The position numbers and the translations under genes are program-made. Shown piece after piece: positions 55,400-63,759 of a stretch of 64,000 bases of DNA (positions are counted from its first letter, which is position 1; every line of letters starts with the position of its first letter). The notes beneath the pieces were generated by a model. It did no database searches. It was not told the origin of the DNA and was given only the letters and a program-made list of their open reading frames with translations. Source of the DNA: an uncultured Sphingobacteriales bacterium. Lineage in GTDB: Bacteria > Bacteroidota > Bacteroidia > Chitinophagales > Chitinophagaceae. The DNA lies in contig CALKHN010000054.1 in assembly GCA_937991535.1 (NCBI GenBank), positions 7,517 through 71,516 on the forward strand, in the 5' to 3' direction.

Positions 55400-57121
55400 A
55401 TGAAGATACTTAACAAATACAGCAGAGAGATTACTCAAAACGATCAGCGGCCTGGTGCCCAATCAATGCTCCATGCAATTGGACTTACATCAGAGGACCT
55501 GAAGAAACCGCAGGTGGGAATTGCCAGCGCCGGGTGGGACGGGAATCCATGCAACATGCATCTTAATGACCTGGCACAAAAGATAAAGTCGAACGTATAC
55601 GACAACGGAATGGTCGGTCTTGTCTTCAACACGGCCGGGGTAAGCGATGCAATATCGATGGGATCCAGCGGCATGCGCTATTCTCTCCCTTCGCGGGATA
55701 TTATTGCCGATTCGCTCGAAATGGTAGCAGGGGCGCAATGGTATGATGCGCTCGTTGCCGTAGTCGGATGCGATAAAAATATTCCCGGGGCTTTGATGGC
55801 GATGTGCAGGCTGAACAGACCGAGTATGATAATGTATGGCGGCACAATAAAACCAGGGTACTGGAACGACAAAAAACTTGATATCATTTCATCGTTCGAG
55901 GCGATCGGAAAGAAGGTAGCAGGCGAAATATCAGATCGTGAATTTCGAGAAATTATTCTACATGCCTGCCCTGGCCCTGGTGCTTGCGGCGGAATGTACA
56001 CCGCCAACACTATGGCGTCTGTCGTAGAAGCAATGGGCATGTGCATGCCTTTTAATTCTTCCTATCCAGCGGCAGACAAGTACAAGAATGAGGAGGCGAA
56101 CAAAGCCGGAAGTGCGATTCGGGTGTTGCTCGAACATGAAATCAAGCCTAAAGACATCATGACGCGCGAGGCTTTTGAAAATGCCATTCGCCTTGTCATT
56201 GTTCTAGGCGGGTCGACAAACGCAGTTATTCATTTGATAGCAATTGCGAAGGCTGTAAACGTAAAGCTTTCTATAAACGATTTCCAATACTTTTCAGATC
56301 GTACACCGGTTCTTGCAGATTTAAAGCCGAGCGGAAGATATGTAATGGAAGACCTGTTTGAGATTGGTGGAGTGCCTGCCGTTATGAAGGCGATGCTGAA
56401 TGAAGGTTTGTTGCATGGCAACTGCAAGACCGTTACAGGTAAAACCATTGCAGAAAATCTATCTGAAGTGGCATCTCTTGCTGCGGACCAGCAGATCATT
56501 TACCCATTTAGCAGCCCACTAAAAGCTACTGGCCACCTTCGTATACTTTACGGTAATCTCGCCTCAGAAGGCGCAGTCGCCAAAATTACAGGAAAGGAGG
56601 GAGAGAAATTCACTGGTCCGGCTCATGTGTTCGAATCAGAGGACGATGCCAATAATGCCATATTGAATCGCGAGATCAGAGCGGGAGAGGTGGTTGTAAT
56701 ACGTTATTGCGGGCCAAAGGGTGGGCCGGGCATGCCCGAAATGCTTAAACCGACAGCATCGCTTATGGGAGTTGGACTGAGAAAAGATGTTGCATTGATA
56801 ACGGATGGCCGCTTCTCCGGCGGAACCCATGGCTTTGTAGTAGGACATATTACTCCGGAGGCACAGGTGGGGGGAACTATAGCGTTAATTGAAAATGGCG
56901 ACACAATCACTATTGATGCCGTGAAGAACGAACTATATGTACACCTGACGGATGAAATGCTGCGCGAGCGTAGAAATCGATGGAGGATGCCGCCTATCAA
57001 AGTGTCAAATGGTATTTTATATAAATACGCCGTTATGGTAAATTCGGCTTCGCAGGGATGTGTAACTGATGAATTAGCTCCAAACAAAACACCAATCGTT
57101 AACAGAACTGTTAAACCATGA
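55400..57121 (+). CDS. IlvD/Edd-family dehydratase
   Basis: 573 residues, the usual length for iron-sulfur dihydroxy-acid or sugar-acid dehydratases. Cluster cysteines are in place: C51 (NPCNMHL), C124 (VGCDKNIPG) and C196 (GPGACGGMYTANTM). Other landmarks are FNTAGVSDAISMGSSGMRYSLPSR (in part), CGPKGGPGMPEM and TDGRFSGGTHGFVVGH. The motifs are close to dihydroxy-acid dehydratase of valine and isoleucine synthesis, but the surrounding genes are all for sugar catabolism and no other ilv gene is present, so a sugar-acid (aldonate) dehydratase role is favoured. The stop overlaps the transketolase start by 4 bp, indicating translational coupling. Confidence 0.88.
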   Translation: MKILNKYSREITQNDQRPGAQSMLHAIGLTSEDLKKPQVGIASAGWDGNPCNMHLNDLAQKIKSNVYDNGMVGLVFNTAGVSDAISMGSSGMRYSLPSRDIIADSLEMVAGAQWYDALVAVVGCDKNIPGALMAMCRLNRPSMIMYGGTIKPGYWNDKKLDIISSFEAIGKKVAGEISDREFREIILHACPGPGACGGMYTANTMASVVEAMGMCMPFNSSYPAADKYKNEEANKAGSAIRVLLEHEIKPKDIMTREAFENAIRLVIVLGGSTNAVIHLIAIAKAVNVKLSINDFQYFSDRTPVLADLKPSGRYVMEDLFEIGGVPAVMKAMLNEGLLHGNCKTVTGKTIAENLSEVASLAADQQIIYPFSSPLKATGHLRILYGNLASEGAVAKITGKEGEKFTGPAHVFESEDDANNAILNREIRAGEVVVIRYCGPKGGPGMPEMLKPTASLMGVGLRKDVALITDGRFSGGTHGFVVGHITPEAQVGGTIALIENGDTITIDAVKNELYVHLTDEMLRERRNRWRMPPIKVSNGILYKYAVMVNSASQGCVTDELAPNKTPIVNRTVKP

Positions 57122-57948
57122 CCAAAGAGTTGGATTTGAGTGCGCTTAAAGCGAAATCGAGGAAAATCAGGAAAGAGATTGTTTCGATGGTATATCATGC
57201 CAATTCGGGCCATTTGGGAGGCAGCCTGGGCGCAACGGACATTGTGGTTGCACTTTATTACCATATAATGAATCACGATGCAGACAATCCTCAGTGGGCG
57301 CAGCGCGATCGGTTTATTTTGTCGAAGGGCCATTGCACTCCCGTTATTTACGCTGTGCTTGCCGACTGCAGCTATTTTCCCACGGAGGATTTAAAAACAT
57401 TTCGGCGGCCGGGTTCTCATTTGCAGGGTCACCCGTTTCAACCTAAAACGCCTGGAATAGAGGCCTCAACAGGAACACTCGGCCTCGGTATCTCAACCGG
57501 CGTTGGAATGGCATTAGCAGCCAAAGTGCGAAAGGAAAACCATTATTACTATATTTTATGTGGCGACGGTGAAATACAGGAAGGGCAGGTATGGGAGGCC
57601 GCTATGTTTGCCAACAAGTATAAACTTGACAATGTCATTGCTTTCGTTGATCGCAACTATTTGCAAACAGACGGAAACTCTGAGGTGGTGATGCCTTTGA
57701 ATCCTCTGAAACCGAAATGGGAGAGTTTCGGCTGGCATGTGCTGGAAATTGACGGAAATGATTTTACGCAGGTCATCAGCGCGGTAGAAGAAGCTAAGAA
57801 GATGAAAGGAAAACCTTCGATGATTATTGCCCGAACCGTGAAGGGCAAAGGTGTGTCTTTCATGGAGAATGAAGCGTCGTGGCATGGAACTCCTCCAAAG
57901 AAAGAAGAATATGAAAGGGCGATAAAAGAATTGAATGATGGAGTATAA
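57118..57948 (+). CDS. Transketolase, N-terminal (TPP-binding) subunit
   Basis: 276 residues equal to the pyrophosphate-binding domain of transketolase as a separate chain. His32 (SGHLGGS), His72 (KGHCTP) and GSHLQGHP correspond to the substrate and phosphate-contact histidines. The TPP motif is GDGEIQEGQVWEA at 149-161 with the Asn of DRNYL at 180. It must pair with the C-terminal subunit encoded by the next gene, with a 14-bp overlap. Split transketolases are common in dedicated catabolic pathways, for example for apulose-4-phosphate and sulfosugars, as well as in general metabolism. Confidence 0.92.
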   Translation: MTKELDLSALKAKSRKIRKEIVSMVYHANSGHLGGSLGATDIVVALYYHIMNHDADNPQWAQRDRFILSKGHCTPVIYAVLADCSYFPTEDLKTFRRPGSHLQGHPFQPKTPGIEASTGTLGLGISTGVGMALAAKVRKENHYYYILCGDGEIQEGQVWEAAMFANKYKLDNVIAFVDRNYLQTDGNSEVVMPLNPLKPKWESFGWHVLEIDGNDFTQVISAVEEAKKMKGKPSMIIARTVKGKGVSFMENEASWHGTPPKKEEYERAIKELNDGV

Positions 57949-58876
57949 ACAAACACGAATGGGCTACGTACATGGATTGCTGGAATTGGCTCGTTCAATT
58001 CCCGAATTAGTTGTTCTCGATGCAGATGTGGCTAAAGCGACGAAAACGGCTGAATTTGAAGCAGTATATCCCGAAAGATTTTTCAATTGCGGAGTTCAGG
58101 AACAGAATATGTTGTCGGTAGCAGCCGGGCTTGCACTGGAAGGATTTCTTCCTTTTGCATCAACTTTCGGTGTTTTTGCAACTTGCCGGGCCGGCGACCA
58201 AATGAGGAATTCTGTCGCTTATCCGAAGCTGAACGTAAAGATCGGCGCAACCCACTGCGGCATTTCGACAGGTGGAGACGGAGCGTCGCACCAGAGCATT
58301 GAAGACATTGCTATTGCAAGGTCATTTCCAAATATGACGGTACTGGTACCTGGTGACTATGAAGAAGCAAAGCAATGTACAATAGCGGCCGCGAAATTTA
58401 AAGGGCCCGTTTACCTTCGTTTTGGGCGCGACGCATATCCTGTTGTGGAGGAGCTGCATGGCAAATTTGAAATAGGCAAGGCAAAGTTTTTGAAGGGTGG
58501 AAATGAACTTACAATCATTACTACTGGAATAATGGCGTGCGAAGGCCTTATCGCCGCCGAAACTCTTGCAAAAGAAGGCTGCGATGCACGCGTGATTCAC
58601 ATGCCGACCGTTAAGCCAATCGATCGCCAAGCAATTGTGTCTGCCGCTTGTGAAACAAGGAGGATTATTACAGTAGAAGAACACTCCATTATCGGTGGTC
58701 TTGGTGAAGCTGTAGCCGGAGTGACAGCGGAAGTTTGTCCCTGCTACGTGCTGCGCGTTGGTGTGAAGGATGTGTTTGGCGAATCAGGAGAATCAAATGA
58801 ACTCCTGAACAAATATGGTCTGCGTGCGGCAAATATTGTGAACGCGGCAAGACAACTATTGAGAATGTCAATTTAA
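57935..58876 (+). CDS. Transketolase, C-terminal (Pyr and C-domain) subunit
   Basis: 313 residues with the pyrimidine-binding domain, catalytic Glu56 in NCGVQEQNML, GFLPFASTFGVFATCRAGDQ, GISTGGDGASHQSIEDIA and the transketolase C-domain (TIITTGIMACEGLIAAETLA, EEHSIIGGLGEAV). The start overlaps the N-subunit gene by 14 bp. Together they would transfer two-carbon ketol units between sugar phosphates. Physiological substrate not readable. Confidence 0.92.
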   Translation: MMEYKQTRMGYVHGLLELARSIPELVVLDADVAKATKTAEFEAVYPERFFNCGVQEQNMLSVAAGLALEGFLPFASTFGVFATCRAGDQMRNSVAYPKLNVKIGATHCGISTGGDGASHQSIEDIAIARSFPNMTVLVPGDYEEAKQCTIAAAKFKGPVYLRFGRDAYPVVEELHGKFEIGKAKFLKGGNELTIITTGIMACEGLIAAETLAKEGCDARVIHMPTVKPIDRQAIVSAACETRRIITVEEHSIIGGLGEAVAGVTAEVCPCYVLRVGVKDVFGESGESNELLNKYGLRAANIVNAARQLLRMSI

Positions 58877-58888
58877 TATTGTAAGAAA

Positions 58889-59920
58889 ATGAAAGCATTG
58901 ACGAAATTTCAGAAAGGAGAAGGCAATGTGGCCATAATGGACATGAGTAGTCCGGAATTATCGCCCGGGCATGTGATTATGGAAGTGCACTGCTGCGGTA
59001 TTTGCGGTACGGATATACATGTATATCACGACACGTTTCGCAACTATCCTCCCGTTATAATGGGTCATGAGTTTTCAGGCCGCGTAGTTGAGATCGCACC
59101 CGAGGTAAAGAACATCAAGGCGGGAGATACATTTTCGGTACTCGGTGCCGTGGCCGTTACCTGCGGGTGCTGTTCATACTGCTACCGAGGTGAATTTATG
59201 TTTTGTAAAAACAGGCGTGGTATGGGCCACGGCGTAAACGGGGCCTTTGCCAGATATGTCTCCGTTCGGCCCGATCAATTGTTCAGGATTCCAGAAGGGA
59301 TCCCGATGGATTCCGCCGCGCTGATTGAACCGCTTGCAGCGGCGATGCATGCCGCGGTGGATATCGCGAATGTCAAACCTGGCGATGTGGTATTGGTTTC
59401 CGGCCCGGGACCGATCGGTTTGTTATGCGTGAAATTGCTGGCATTGCGCGGAGTGAAAATAATAGCGGTGGGAACTTCCGGAGATAAATTCCGTCTTTCC
59501 CTGGCGAAACGTTTTGGGGCTGTAAGAACGATAGAAGCTGACCTTGAAAGTGTTATAAACATCGTTAATGAAGAAACCTCGGGCGAGGGAGTTGATGTTG
59601 CATTGGAATGTGCAGGTGCTGAAAGTTCAGTCAGAAGTTGCCTGGAAACTATTCGCCCCTTAGGACAGTTCGTACAGGTTGGACATTTCGGGAGAGAACT
59701 TAAGGTACCCTGGGATCACATTGCCTTTAAGCAGCTCCGAGTGCTTGGGTCGGTGGGTTATACGAGAGATACATGGACCCAGACAATGAAGACGCTTGCC
59801 CAAGGTAAACTGGAGGTGGAAGACATGGTCACGCACCGATTTCCTCTTTCGAAATGGAGGGAGGGCTTTGATTTGTGTGAAAACAGGCAATCGGCCAAAG
59901 TATTGCTATACCCTGATTAA
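58889..59920 (+). CDS. Zinc-dependent medium-chain dehydrogenase (polyol type)
   Basis: 343 residues of the MDR superfamily, sorbitol/threonine-dehydrogenase-like. Catalytic zinc ligands Cys39 (CGICGTD) and His60/Glu61 (MGHEF). Structural zinc cysteines 92, 95, 98 and 106. Rossmann loop GPGPIG at about 171-176. Such enzymes oxidise a secondary alcohol of a polyol or sugar to a ketone with NAD(P). It lies 12 bp after the transketolase and upstream of an SDR, and could supply the ketose used by the neighbouring enzymes, possibly compensating for the broken Gfo/Idh/MocA gene. Confidence 0.92.
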   Translation: MKALTKFQKGEGNVAIMDMSSPELSPGHVIMEVHCCGICGTDIHVYHDTFRNYPPVIMGHEFSGRVVEIAPEVKNIKAGDTFSVLGAVAVTCGCCSYCYRGEFMFCKNRRGMGHGVNGAFARYVSVRPDQLFRIPEGIPMDSAALIEPLAAAMHAAVDIANVKPGDVVLVSGPGPIGLLCVKLLALRGVKIIAVGTSGDKFRLSLAKRFGAVRTIEADLESVINIVNEETSGEGVDVALECAGAESSVRSCLETIRPLGQFVQVGHFGRELKVPWDHIAFKQLRVLGSVGYTRDTWTQTMKTLAQGKLEVEDMVTHRFPLSKWREGFDLCENRQSAKVLLYPD

Positions 59921-59937
59921 TTTTCAAAAAAGTGGAT

Positions 59938-60753
59938 ATGCGATTAAAGTTTTCGAACAAAGTTGCGGTGATAACAGGTGCCGGAAAAGGAATTGGCTTT
60001 GAAATAGCCAGGCAATTGGTAAATGAAGGTGTTTCAGTGGTCCTGAATGACATAGATCAAAAGCTAACAATTAACGCTGCTAAGACCCTGGATTTGGGAA
60101 GTATAGGACGATGTGTTGCATGTCCCGGTGATGCGAGCGATATTGACTTTGTAAAAGATCTGGTAAATTTTTCTGTAACTGAATTTGGACACGTCGATTT
60201 GGTAATCGCAAACGCCGGTAATACGTTATTTGGAGATTTTTTTGAATTTACAGTAGAAGAGTTTCAGAAGGTAGTGAATCTCAATTTGCAGGGGACCTTT
60301 TTTCTGGTTCAGCAAGCTGCCCGCCAAATGCGTAAGCAGGGTACAGGAGGAAAAATACTTTTGGTTTCATCTACGATTGGCTTGCGGGCTTATCCAAATC
60401 TGACAACTTATTCCATGACGAAATCGGCACTGCTCATGATGGCTAAAAGTCTGGTACTTGAATTGTCTCCATGGGGCATCACAATTAATGCGATAGCTCC
60501 AGGAGCCACTATTACAGAGCGTACAATTCTGGAAGACCCTGAATATGAAAGTAAATGGAAGGAACTCATTCCCCTTGGTAAAATTGCTTTGCCAAAAGAC
60601 ATCGCAAAACCTGCAGTGATGCTTTTATCTGATGAATGCGGCCATATAACCGGACAAACATGGGTGATAGATGGAGGCTGGACAGCTGCCTCGCCTTATC
60701 CAGATTTCCTTACCTCCTTTGTTTCTCAGCGCGAAGATCAAAACGGACGATAA
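59938..60753 (+). CDS. SDR-family oxidoreductase
   Basis: About 271 residues from ATG 59938 (MRLKFSNKVAVITGAGKGIG); a GTG at 59932 is an alternative. Cofactor loop GAGKGIG, NNAG-equivalent NAG (94-96 in the longer numbering), catalytic Ser147, Tyr160, Lys164 (TTYSMTK) and C-terminal WVIDGGWTA. Asp40 after the second strand (LNDID) suggests NAD preference. Last gene of the operon. It probably oxidises or reduces a sugar or sugar acid of the pathway. Confidence 0.9.
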   Translation: MRLKFSNKVAVITGAGKGIGFEIARQLVNEGVSVVLNDIDQKLTINAAKTLDLGSIGRCVACPGDASDIDFVKDLVNFSVTEFGHVDLVIANAGNTLFGDFFEFTVEEFQKVVNLNLQGTFFLVQQAARQMRKQGTGGKILLVSSTIGLRAYPNLTTYSMTKSALLMMAKSLVLELSPWGITINAIAPGATITERTILEDPEYESKWKELIPLGKIALPKDIAKPAVMLLSDECGHITGQTWVIDGGWTAASPYPDFLTSFVSQREDQNGR

Positions 60754-60872
60754 AATTTTAAGCGTTGCACTGCAAGCACTGAATTCACTTTGCATTTAAG
60801 CCAAAAGAATTGTTTATCATTATCCAAAACAAATATACCCACTCATCCCCCTGCATTTTTGATAGGCTCTTT

Positions 60873-61056
60873 TCAAAAAAGGAAATAGAATTTAAAACTA
60901 GTGTAAGTACTCTTTTGTTCAGACCGATTTAAATAGAGTCTTCTCATTTTTAAGAGGTTTTTAGGCCATTCCTCCGGTGGTAGATTGTTCAGTGCTTCAT
61001 GACGTCTTTCGCTGTATTCGATTATCCATTCAACTATCAATTGTTTTACCTGGTAT
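60873..61056 (-). pseudogene. C-terminal remnant of an IS3-type transposase
   Basis: Minus-strand translation contains VEWIIEYSERRHEALNNLPP followed by EEWPKNLLKMRRLYLN and a TGA at 60873-60875, which is the usual C-terminal end of IS3 OrfB (the RRHxALxxLPPEEW pattern). It runs directly into the left end of the complete IS at 61057, and the matching upstream part is not found on the other side, so most of this older element has been lost. Confidence 0.6.
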
Positions 61057-61123
61057 TTGTAAGCTTCCCCAAAAATAGTACGTTTTAAAAGTGGACAAAA
61101 TATGTAACTTTAAAACGTAAAAT

Positions 61124-61390
61124 ATGAAAAAAAGTAAATTCAGTCCCACACAGATTGCCAATATTCTCAAGGAATTTGATAACGGTAAAACAGCCGAGGA
61201 AATCAACAGGGAGTACGGCGTAAGTAAGGCATCGTTGTATAAATGGCGGCAGCGATATGGCGGCATGGAAGCAACTGAACTCAAGCGAATAAAAGAACTT
61301 GAAGATGAAAATGCCCGTCTGAAACGCATGTACGCCAACTTGGCTATGGAACTTGACACTGCAAAATATATTATCGAAAAAAAGCTTTAA
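61124..61390 (+). CDS. IS3-family transposase OrfA
   Basis: 88 residues: an N-terminal helix-turn-helix (TAEEINREYGVSKASLYKWR) and a short leucine-zipper-like helix (ELKRIKELEDENARLKRMYA). It stops at 61388-61390 just after the heptamer A AAA AAG (61378-61384), a classical -1 slip site that would join it to orfB. Confidence 0.93.
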   Translation: MKKSKFSPTQIANILKEFDNGKTAEEINREYGVSKASLYKWRQRYGGMEATELKRIKELEDENARLKRMYANLAMELDTAKYIIEKKL

Positions 61391-62256
61391 AGCCTTGCGA
61401 AAAAAGGCGGATTGTTGATGAAATCCGCAAAGAGCGACCCAAAGACATCAGCAAGGCGTGTCGGGTATTACAGTTGAGCAGAAGCAACCTGCACTATCGT
61501 TCCGTAAAAAATGACGTGGCGATTATCGATCGGTTGACGCAAGTTGCAAACGAAAACCCAGGTGAAGGGTTTTGGAAATGTTTCGATCGAATCAGGAATA
61601 GCGGAACCATTGTCAATCACAAACGCCTGCTTCGGATTTACAGGCAAATGAAACTAACCCATCGCCGGAAGATTAAAAAACGCTTACCAGTACGGGTAAA
61701 AGAGCGTTTAGAAATACCGGACAGCTTTACTCAAACATGGAGTATCGACTTTATGAGTGATGCGCTAAGTAATGGAACCAGGTTCAGAACCTTTAATGTA
61801 ATAGACGATTATAACCGAGAAATACTTTTTATTGAAATTGATTACTCGTTGAAGAGTAGTCGGGTAATATGGGTGTTAAGGCATCTAATAAACCGTTACG
61901 GCAAGCCACAAAAAATACGTATGGACAATGGACCTGAATTTGTAGCCAAATTAACACAAGCCTGGAGTGGGGCAAATGGGATTGACTTTAAATATATCCA
62001 GCCCGGGAAACCTACTCAAAATGCCTACATCGAGAGATTTAATAGAACATACAGAAAAAACATACTCGATGCATATTTGTTTGACAACATAGACGAAGTC
62101 AGGGAATCTACGCAGGCATGGGTCGATGATTATAATAATGCTCGGCCGCATGACAGCCTTGGTGGGATATCCCCCCGGATGTACCGAGAAAAAAATTTAC
62201 CAGCTATAGGGCTGCGTTCCGCTTCGGCTACGCCTCCGCTACACTCCGCCCTATAG
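61384..62256 (+). CDS. IS3-family transposase OrfB (made by -1 frameshift)
   Basis: From the slip site the -1 frame continues without stop (ALKPCEKRRIVDEIRKERPK, then KACRVLQLSRSNLHY) to 62256. An internal ATG at 61474 is the first conventional start. The DDE core is complete: Asp in WSIDFMSDAL, Asp in IRMDNGPEF, and Glu in TQNAYIERFNRTYR. The last 13 or so residues come from a long hairpin sequence rather than native transposase. The IS407/IS51-like groups show similar motifs. Confidence 0.92.
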   Translation, partial: ALKPCEKRRIVDEIRKERPKDISKACRVLQLSRSNLHYRSVKNDVAIIDRLTQVANENPGEGFWKCFDRIRNSGTIVNHKRLLRIYRQMKLTHRRKIKKRLPVRVKERLEIPDSFTQTWSIDFMSDALSNGTRFRTFNVIDDYNREILFIEIDYSLKSSRVIWVLRHLINRYGKPQKIRMDNGPEFVAKLTQAWSGANGIDFKYIQPGKPTQNAYIERFNRTYRKNILDAYLFDNIDEVRESTQAWVDDYNNARPHDSLGGISPRMYREKNLPAIGLRSASATPPLHSAL

Positions 62257-62264
62257 CTGGTAAA
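62196..62264. repeat. 17-bp perfect inverted repeat at the orfB end
   Basis: TTTACCAGCTATAGGGC (62196-62212) and its exact complement at 62248-62264 flank a 35-nt loop containing CGCTTCGGCTACGCC. The orfB stop lies within the right arm. It may terminate transcription out of the IS, or may be a separate hairpin-type element lodged at the gene end. Confidence 0.85.
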
Positions 62265-62309
62265 GGAAAAGTCTCCTTTTAAACAGTACTAAAAAGGGGA
62301 AGCTTACAA

Positions 62310-62545
62310 TCGGCTTTCTGCTGTGCTGGTCGTCTGTGTTCCGTCGCCCAGGAGCCGAAGCCAAATAAAGATAATTAGTTCATTGTATATTCAAAAGTTT
62401 CATCTGCGTTCGGTCAGCCGGATATGCAGATGATAAGCGATAGATAGCCGAAGTGCCTTCCTTCTGCCAACATAGCAGAAAACCGCTGTTACCGGCAGCC
62501 GATTTAAGAGTAGCGGCTTCTAATTAGAAGTAAAATTTTTGTTTG
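62310..62545. other. Spacer with repeat fragments
   Basis: No gene. Contains GTCAGCCG-type sequence near 62418 and GTTACCGGCA at 62488-62497, both related to repeats further right. Confidence 0.45.
62488..62497 (+). repeat. GTTACCGGCA, left flank of the winged-helix gene
   Basis: Ten bases present in inverted form (TGCCGGTAAC) at 63074-63083. The pair brackets the winged-helix gene and shares the GTTACCGG core with the 49-bp repeat at 23031. Confidence 0.5.
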
Positions 62546-62683
62546 ATGAAAAAGCTATTTAAAAAAATGAGCGATTGGTATTACGATAACGATGATGCTG
62601 TCATTATTTACGGAGTTTATAGAACTCTTCTTTTAATGTCTTTAGCTCTTCTTGTGTTTGTCGTTGTTCAGTCGCTGCGATAG
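62546..62683 (+). CDS. Possible 45-residue single-span membrane protein
   Basis: ATG frame with a basic N-terminus (MKKLFKKMSDWYYDNDD) and a transmembrane helix (TLLLMSLALLVFVVVQSL) to a TAG at 62681-62683. It overlaps the 3' end of the minus-strand winged-helix gene by 80 bp on the opposite strand. The composition looks like a real small membrane protein, but antisense overlap is unusual, so confidence is low. Confidence 0.35.
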   Translation: MKKLFKKMSDWYYDNDDAVIIYGVYRTLLLMSLALLVFVVVQSLR

Positions 62684-63038
62684 TTAAAGAATAGATTGTT
62701 GCTATGGCTACTAAAATCGTCACACCGTCTCTTATCAGATTGCCAATTACTTTGTCTTGGAGATGCCTAAATTCCCATAAGCACAAAGCGTCAAGCCCTT
62801 TTTGTGTCATTTTGATTTTGGCAGAACGGTCATCTGCGGCACCAATGTATTCAGTATATCCCTTAGCGGCAAGAGCAGCTAAGGCCTTCGCAACACGTTG
62901 GTCTTTGTTTCTTATTCCTTTAATCCGTTTCGCAAGTGTCCCTGCCGAAACCCAGAATTTGTCCGTCGGGACGTTATGCTCAAGAATTAAAGAATTTATT
63001 TCCCAGAGGATTTTGTGTTGTGTCCTGTATAAGTACAT
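62604..63038 (-). CDS. Winged-helix protein with C-terminal membrane segment
   Basis: 144 residues. The N-terminal 75 residues form a winged-helix DNA-binding-like fold (VSAGTLAKRIKGIRNKDQRVAKAL in part, then KGYTEYIGAADDRSAKIKMTQKGLDAL). A hydrophobic stretch at about 105-122 (VTILVAIATIYSLTIAA) and a charged coiled-coil tail (EQRQTQEELKTLKEEFYKL) follow. It could be a membrane-tethered regulator. It stands alone between inverted GTTACCGGCA repeats, in a cassette-like setting, with no neighbouring operon partner. The family name is not recognised. Confidence 0.6.
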   Translation of the reverse strand: MYLYRTQHKILWEINSLILEHNVPTDKFWVSAGTLAKRIKGIRNKDQRVAKALAALAAKGYTEYIGAADDRSAKIKMTQKGLDALCLWEFRHLQDKVIGNLIRDGVTILVAIATIYSLTIAATEQRQTQEELKTLKEEFYKLRK

Positions 63039-63073
63039 AAAAGCAGGTAGCTGTTTTGGTCGTCACATTAGGT

Positions 63074-63083
63074 TGCCGGTAAC
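63074..63083 (-). repeat. GTTACCGGCA, right flank of the winged-helix gene
   Basis: Inverted copy of 62488-62497, 36 bp beyond the gene start. Confidence 0.5.
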
Positions 63084-63759
63084 GGAAACGGCTTTGCGCA
63101 GGTGGGATATTTGAAATCCGTCTGCTGAAAACCGAAATTATATTTATAGTTAAAAGTACATTGTTTAGATAGCTTCCTGGCGTTTCCCCGTCAGCCGAAA
63201 CTGAAGTACAGATTTGCAATTAGCCGATTGAACTATGTCTTGCCCCGCTGGCGCAAAACAGCGTGTTGCACGCCTGTGACTTGTCACGAATGCCTAAAGG
63301 GGTAGACCACAATATTCCTCGTGCCTGGGGTCAGCCGAAACTACAGTTAAAACCTGACTGAATTGTATTTGTCTACAGCATAACATAACAAGAACAATAG
63401 GAGCGGAGCCTGCTGAATTTTAGTTGCGCTTGGGTCTAACTGCCAGCGACTCACTATTTTTCAATGTTAAACAAAACATAATCAAAAAACGGCCCATTGA
63501 AAGCGGTCACAATAAACTATATAAAAGTATTAAGAGCTTACCAATACAAACAACGTCTAAGAAGCGCTGGCTGTGCTGAGAAATTGTTAAAGCTGAACAA
63601 CTGCCCCTTCTCGCTAATGTCTGCGGGAACTGCCATTGGCAAATTATTCAAAAAAATCGTTTCGCGAAATGTCAACCGACTGTGCTTTTATATACAAATT
63701 CCATCGGGCAGTTTACTATACGGTCTACTGCAAAACATTTGTCCAAGGCATGGCGTGCA
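63084..63759. other. Repeat-bearing spacer without supported genes
   Basis: The 13-mer GTCAGCCGAAACT occurs twice (63190-63202 and 63330-63342). A 96-codon frame at 63497-63787 and overlapping frames have unconvincing composition and no motif. Nothing else was recognised. Confidence 0.45.

Larger units (their letters stand above)
61057..62309 (+). mobile_element. Complete IS3-family insertion sequence (about 1.25 kb)
   Basis: Ends are inverted repeats of about 38 bp beginning TTGTAAGCTTCCCC on both sides when read inward, continuing to AGTAC and TTTAAAAG. It carries orfA and a -1-frame orfB. Unlike the copy at 20453 it shows no target duplication (TAT on the left, TCG on the right), and its left side abuts a truncated transposase. 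The element was probably involved in a deletion or recombination here. It differs in sequence from the first IS, so the two are distinct family members. Confidence 0.88.

Noticed and set aside
55400..57121. Calling the dehydratase ilvD of branched-chain amino acid synthesis
   Set aside because: Motifs fit the family, but no other ilv or leu gene is near and the operon is for sugar catabolism, so the specific symbol was withheld.
62704..63114. 136-codon + frame opposite the winged-helix gene
   Set aside because: It is an antisense shadow; the minus strand gives a clear winged helix and membrane segment.
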